DNA from: a bacterium
GTDB lineage: Bacteria; Bacillota; Clostridia; Lachnospirales; Lachnospiraceae
Assembly: GCA_028724545.1 (NCBI GenBank)
Contig: JAQYCU010000014.1
Span: forward strand, 1 to 58,749
Length of the DNA: 58,749 bases
Direction of reading: 5' to 3'
Part shown: positions 55,415 to 58,749 of the stretch, piece by piece
Numbering within the stretch: position 1 is the stretch's first letter
Layout: every line of letters begins with the position of its first letter
Notes under the pieces: generated by a model
The model's database searches: none
What the model saw: only the letters and a program-made list of their open reading frames with translations
What the model was told of the DNA's origin: nothing
Translations under genes and position numbers: made by a program

Positions 55415-57082
55415 ATGATACATAAAATCCCCCCCAAAACCCCCATTCTCCAGGACCCATTGTCAATCTTTGGCGACTGCCATGAAATAGCCGAAACTTA
55501 CCATTTTTTTCGATATCAATTTTTCGTAGATTTTCATGAACTCTGCACTTCCTATGAAATTACAGCGGAGAAATTTTCCTCCCCTGCAAAAACAATGATA
55601 GAAAAGAATTGCACTAGAAACATCGGAACCTTCCCGACAATCTCTGAATTCTTGTACGGAAAACCTCCCCATGCATCTTGGCAAAAAAGTTTACATTTGT
55701 ACGAACACTGTCTCATGCGTGCCCTTCACACTGTTCAATACCTTCTATATACATGTAACCCAGAAAAACTTTCTCTATCAGAGGGTCAATTAAAAAACTC
55801 GCGATTGCTTAATCAAAAAGGTGAGCCAACATATATCCCCGGTTATTTGGAAAGAAAATATATCAATGAGCACGCAGATAAATATAAAATGGTTACTCAG
55901 GGACAATCCGCATCTGCTTCTTCGTATGTCTATTGGGCAAAACAGTTCGAAAATAAGAATTTTTCCCTGCCCGATTACTTTCTATTTACCTTCGGGCGAT
56001 TATCATACAAGGACGCAGAAAAAATACCTGTCCTGTTTCCATGCTACAATCAGAAGTTTTATAATCATATCCAAAACAATCAGAAACGGGTTTGGCAAGG
56101 AGTCACCTCCAAAGCCTTTACATCCGTTCCTACAAAACTAACAGGAGAACGAATCGAAAGTATCATATCAATCATGAGAAAAATATGTTCTTCTCCTGCA
56201 GCATATCACTACTCAGATTATAAAATTGATGTTGACATACCTAACGAACATATCTGGCTAGATGACCTACTTGTGCAGTACCAATGTGAACGTTTTTATA
56301 ACATGCATCTGATTAAATGCATGATAGATAACAAGCCAGAAAACATGAAACTGTCTGGAGATGACTTATGGCTAAGCTTTATATCTCTCCCTAATGTTTT
56401 CTCAAGGTACAACATCGTTCAATTAACATATGACATATACCAGAGTCAGGATATGTATGATAGCGATTTGTACGAACCAATTACAATGGATAATGTAAAC
56501 AAAGGACTATCTTTTGGCAGCATCTCAAATAGATTTCCTGTTAGAAATCAGGCTGATGCTGACGCAATTTGGACACACGTTGTACTTAACTCCAACCGAT
56601 ACTTATCCAGAGTTGTTTTTCCATTTTATGAAAAGCTATTCTTTTTGTTGGTGTATTATTTATGCGCCGAAAAAGAAAACATCGCTTTCAATAATTGTGA
56701 AGAAATCCTTCAAGAAATGGAAAGCTTTCTTTGTAAGGAATATACCGAATCACGTGACATTATTGAGAAAGATACTTTGGCCTTTTTACCCGAAGAAATA
56801 ACTCAACCCTTCGATGTAACTGAAACTTCTGAAAAAAAATATCAGTACCTTAACGCTATCAATTCGCTATTCAACAATAGTGAATTAGATCTTGATGATT
56901 TATTTCACATCAAATATTCTCCTGAATATTTTGGTGCTGGTAAAAAATACAATCCTATTACTAAGCACGACGACAAGCCAACTAATTCCTCTGTTTATCA
57001 GGTATTGATTGCAAAAGAAAAATATCGGGCGATATTATTTGCAAACGACAACGATTGGCACAGCAAAAACACCCCCACTTAA
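55415..57082 (+). CDS. Unknown 555-residue protein of the element
   Basis: Not recognised. It is soluble, Tyr/Phe/Asn-rich and mainly helical, with no signal peptide, no Walker or HUH motif and no clear zinc cluster. There is a Cys-Glu-Arg-Phe-Tyr segment (QYQCERFYNMHLIKC) near residue 288. AAAGCGAGGCGATGTGCT lies before the ATG. Base composition is more AT-rich than the chromosome genes to the left. It stands between the ATPase operon and the mobilization genes, so it could be a replication initiator or a cargo gene; nothing seen decides. Confidence 0.65.
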   Translation: MIHKIPPKTPILQDPLSIFGDCHEIAETYHFFRYQFFVDFHELCTSYEITAEKFSSPAKTMIEKNCTRNIGTFPTISEFLYGKPPHASWQKSLHLYEHCLMRALHTVQYLLYTCNPEKLSLSEGQLKNSRLLNQKGEPTYIPGYLERKYINEHADKYKMVTQGQSASASSYVYWAKQFENKNFSLPDYFLFTFGRLSYKDAEKIPVLFPCYNQKFYNHIQNNQKRVWQGVTSKAFTSVPTKLTGERIESIISIMRKICSSPAAYHYSDYKIDVDIPNEHIWLDDLLVQYQCERFYNMHLIKCMIDNKPENMKLSGDDLWLSFISLPNVFSRYNIVQLTYDIYQSQDMYDSDLYEPITMDNVNKGLSFGSISNRFPVRNQADADAIWTHVVLNSNRYLSRVVFPFYEKLFFLLVYYLCAEKENIAFNNCEEILQEMESFLCKEYTESRDIIEKDTLAFLPEEITQPFDVTETSEKKYQYLNAINSLFNNSELDLDDLFHIKYSPEYFGAGKKYNPITKHDDKPTNSSVYQVLIAKEKYRAILFANDNDWHSKNTPT

Positions 57083-57111
57083 TCCTTATTTCCTATAAAC
57101 AAGGTATTTTT

Positions 57112-57175
57112 TTAAAGTGGGGAAAGTGGGGAAAGCGGGGATTTATTCCCCTCTCTCCCATTTCCCCCACTTTTT
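57112..57175 (+). terminator. G/C-tract hairpin after the 555-codon gene
   Basis: AAAGTGGGGAAAGTGGGG pairs imperfectly with CCCATTTCCCCCACTTTTTT, leaving a terminal T6. It is an unusually purine/pyrimidine-biased terminator. Confidence 0.65.
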
Positions 57176-57277
57176 TACAGCATCTACTATTTCAATTATC
57201 TCCATCTCTCTTAAAAAATCGTCATCAGAATTCAAATTCTTTCATATTTTTTCAAAACTCTTCTAACAAATTAGTAA

Positions 57278-57333
57278 AGCATGAACGCTAAAATGCACCG
57301 GCTAATCCCCAGTGCATCACCAATGTCATGCTT
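57278..57333. other. Nested inverted repeats before the mobilization genes (candidate oriT)
   Basis: The outer arms AAGCATGA and TCATGCTT (8 bp, perfect) enclose the inner arms ATGCAC and GTGCAT (6 bp, perfect). The structure ends 52 bp before the MobC-like start. Origin-of-transfer regions often show such symmetry just upstream of mobC-relaxase genes; an operator for the MobC-like protein is the alternative. Confidence 0.45.
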
Positions 57334-57384
57334 GCCTAAATTGTAATTCATAACATAAAAAAGAAAAAAGGAGATGAAGAGAGT

Positions 57385-57687
57385 ATGAATACAAAAGAAA
57401 TAGAAAGAAAAGAGAAACGAATAACAGTTTCTTTTACACCTAGTGAATATAAAAAAATATCAGATTTAGCCAATCAAAATCATCAATCCATGGCGGCATA
57501 TATCAGAAGCAAAACCCTTTCCAATACAGAGACTTCCGTTACGCCAAAAGACTACGCCAAAGTTTGTAATCACATGCAGTTTATGGCAGAAAAATACCAA
57601 GCTGTTGAGGGATTCAGCCAAGACATCAACACGCTGAATCGTTTAATTCAACATAGGATATTTGGAGGTAATCAATCATGGCGATAA
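57385..57687 (+). CDS. mobC: MobC-like relaxosome accessory protein
   Basis: Ribbon-helix-helix DNA-binding protein that positions a relaxase at oriT. It is 100 residues: the beta strand RITVSFTPSEYKKI near 13-26, helix LANQNHQSMAAYIRSKTL near 28-46, then a helical MobC-type tail. AAAGGAGATGAAGAG precedes the start. Its end overlaps the relaxase start by 10 bp, the usual mobC-mobA coupling. A plain Arc-type repressor is the alternative. Confidence 0.7.
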   Translation: MNTKEIERKEKRITVSFTPSEYKKISDLANQNHQSMAAYIRSKTLSNTETSVTPKDYAKVCNHMQFMAEKYQAVEGFSQDINTLNRLIQHRIFGGNQSWR

Positions 57688-58214
57688 TCACCTACTACCG
57701 CAATAACTACAACATGCAAAACATTCATCAAACCTTAGTTGAATATGCTCTGCATCCCAAAATATATAACGATTCACACCAGATTATAGGACATTCCACC
57801 ACAACATTTTATGGGGGTCACAATATCTATTATAATGATGTCGCAACCGGCGACACCTCCATAATCGACCGACAAATGTTTGAAGCCGCCAGATTCTATA
57901 ACAAAGATTTCGGGAAATGTCTACTTCATTTTTCCATTGACTATGATACCCAAAATAGCGAAACTCACATCGTTGCTCCGATTGCTTACCAACAAGCCTT
58001 CTTCATCTGCAAAAAATTTTTCCATAATTATCAATCATTCTTCGCCGTCCACGAAAACACGGAGCACGTTCATACCCACTTTGTTCTAAACTCCATCAAT
58101 TTAGACTCTGGACTAAAGATTGCGGAAAAAAAATTATATAAAAATCTAACAAATTTTATCAATTCCAATAAATTTATAGATTTCGCAATTACTGGATGGT
58201 ATCCGGGAGCTTAG
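57678..58214 (+). CDS. Short HUH relaxase / mobilization nuclease
   Basis: Nicking enzyme of the MobP/MobV-like relaxase fold. It is only 178 residues, against 300-500 or more for most relaxases. The metal-binding cluster is HENTEHVHTHFVLNSINLDSG, with His125, His130, His132 and His134; this matches the usual HxDxxHxHxH except that Asp is replaced by Asn. Candidate nicking tyrosines lie near the start (TYYRNNYNM) and at Tyr74. TTTGGAGGTAATC precedes the ATG. A terminator follows 10 bp after the stop, so the short length looks real rather than a broken gene. Confidence 0.72.
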   Translation: MAIITYYRNNYNMQNIHQTLVEYALHPKIYNDSHQIIGHSTTTFYGGHNIYYNDVATGDTSIIDRQMFEAARFYNKDFGKCLLHFSIDYDTQNSETHIVAPIAYQQAFFICKKFFHNYQSFFAVHENTEHVHTHFVLNSINLDSGLKIAEKKLYKNLTNFINSNKFIDFAITGWYPGA

Positions 58215-58223
58215 TAACTATAT

Positions 58224-58253
58224 AAAAATCAATCAAAATGGATTGATTTTTTA
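58224..58253 (+). terminator. Terminator after the relaxase gene
   Basis: AATCAATC pairs with GATTGATT around AAAATG, followed by TTTTT. Confidence 0.75.
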
Positions 58254-58304
58254 TAACATACATGTAAATAAATCAAAACCTATCGGAAAGGAGAAATCCT
58301 AATT

Positions 58305-58652
58305 ATGAATCAAATATCAAATACGCATGTTATAAATTTTAATGAGCCCGGTAGAAAAATCCGGACGTATGTGCTCGCAAAAAAATCTGCTAGGCAAAAT
58401 GTCAATCTAAAAAACTTCTCTCACATCATAATTCCGACCATTCAATCAGTTATCCCCGGCGTCATGGTACGCGTGGACGAACAATCCTATACAGTATATG
58501 GAATAAAACATGGTGAAGCTGTCACCATCGGTCGCATGCTAGCCAAAGAATTTAGTACAGATTTTGCCGTACAGAAGGCTGTTATGTTTGTAAGCGTTGA
58601 AAGTGATACTTTCGATGAAAACGAACTTTACTATCCTGATATCTTTCAATAG
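58305..58652 (+). CDS. Hypothetical 115-residue protein
   Basis: Not recognised. It is a mixed alpha/beta protein with IPGVMVRVDEQSYTVYGIKHGE in the middle and an acidic end (DTFDENELYYPDIF). There is no signal peptide. AAAGGAGAAATCCTA precedes the ATG. It starts a new rightward unit after the relaxase terminator and is followed 32 bp on by another gene. Its role in the element is unknown. Confidence 0.62.
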   Translation: MNQISNTHVINFNEPGRKIRTYVLAKKSARQNVNLKNFSHIIIPTIQSVIPGVMVRVDEQSYTVYGIKHGEAVTIGRMLAKEFSTDFAVQKAVMFVSVESDTFDENELYYPDIFQ

Positions 58653-58684
58653 TACACAATAATCAAAAAGGAGGAATCATCAGC

Positions 58685-58749
58685 ATGAACAATTTTCACT
58701 CAGACATCCCAGACGAAGCAATCCTTCTCGTCCCTGATGTGGCACAAAT
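58685..58749 (+). CDS. Start of a gene cut by the window edge
   Basis: An open frame from ATG at 58685 behind AAAAGGAGGAATCATCAG, reading MNNFHSDIPDEAILLVPD and then running off the edge. The ribosome site is excellent, so a real gene begins here; its product cannot be told. Confidence 0.6.
   Translation, partial: MNNFHSDIPDEAILLVPDVAQ

Larger units (their letters stand above)
50550..58749. mobile_element. sigK intervening (skin-like) element, left portion; continues past the window
   Basis: About 8.2 kb is visible. It is bounded on the left by the sigK break and runs off the right edge. It contains, in order, a large serine recombinase, a 73-codon ORF, a P-loop ATPase, a 91-codon ORF, then on the other strand a 555-codon unknown, a MobC-like protein, a short HUH relaxase and two more small genes. 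No phage structural genes are seen in this part. Excision by the recombinase should rejoin sigK. Confidence 0.85.

Overview
The window looks like a chromosome segment of a low-GC, endospore-forming Firmicute, most likely a Lachnospiraceae-type gut Clostridium. This rests on the genes present: spoIIE, spoVT, yabP, yabQ and sigK; an S-box (SAM-I) riboswitch before metK; strong AGGAGG ribosome binding sites; and several alpha-glucan-use genes. Species cannot be named from the sequence alone.

Layout. 1-9.1 kb: a truncated GH5 endoglucanase lipoprotein, a MATE exporter, then a minus-strand malto-oligosaccharide operon (binding protein, two permeases, LacI regulator, 4-alpha-glucanotransferase) with a clear promoter and an overlapping tandem LacI/cre-like operator. 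9.1-11.1 kb: rplM-rpsI with a probable L13 leader, tRNA-Trp, and an M15 peptidase. 11.5-21.3 kb: the classic division and sporulation block read leftwards (spoVT, an HPt protein, HU, rqcP, yabP, yabQ, divIC, spoIIE, tilS, hpt, ftsH). The spoIIE promoter has the 21-bp spacer and 0A box expected of Spo0A control. 21.4-31 kb: GH31 alpha-glucosidase, two zinc-ribbon membrane proteins with low-complexity repeats, a serine hydrolase, a CmpB-type membrane protein, murI, a DRE-TIM aldolase and two unknown small genes. 31.15-31.4 kb: a probable 6S RNA. 31.6-50 kb: a two-component system, an Ig-like surface protein, CapA, GH13 neopullulanase, cca, SAM riboswitch-metK, a DEAD-box helicase, a hybrid histidine kinase, an M20 hydrolase, an RlmD-type methyltransferase, a YhaM-type exoribonuclease and an orphan CheY.

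The standout is at 50.19-58.75 kb. Only the 3' part of sigK is present. Its reading frame breaks inside region 2, at the N-E codons that carry AATGA, the core used by the Bacillus subtilis skin element. A large serine recombinase (SpoIVCA type) begins about 90 bp beyond the break and accessory genes continue past the right edge. This is a sigK intervening (skin-like) element. Its visible cargo is not phage structural genes. It is a small ORF beside the recombinase, a P-loop ATPase resembling the DUF927 helicase-like family, unknown ORFs, a MobC/ribbon-helix-helix protein and a very short HUH relaxase, with a nested inverted repeat just upstream. I infer that a mobilizable element has been adopted as the developmental switch that restores sigK by excision in the mother cell. 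The 5' half of sigK and the second attachment site should lie to the right of this window.
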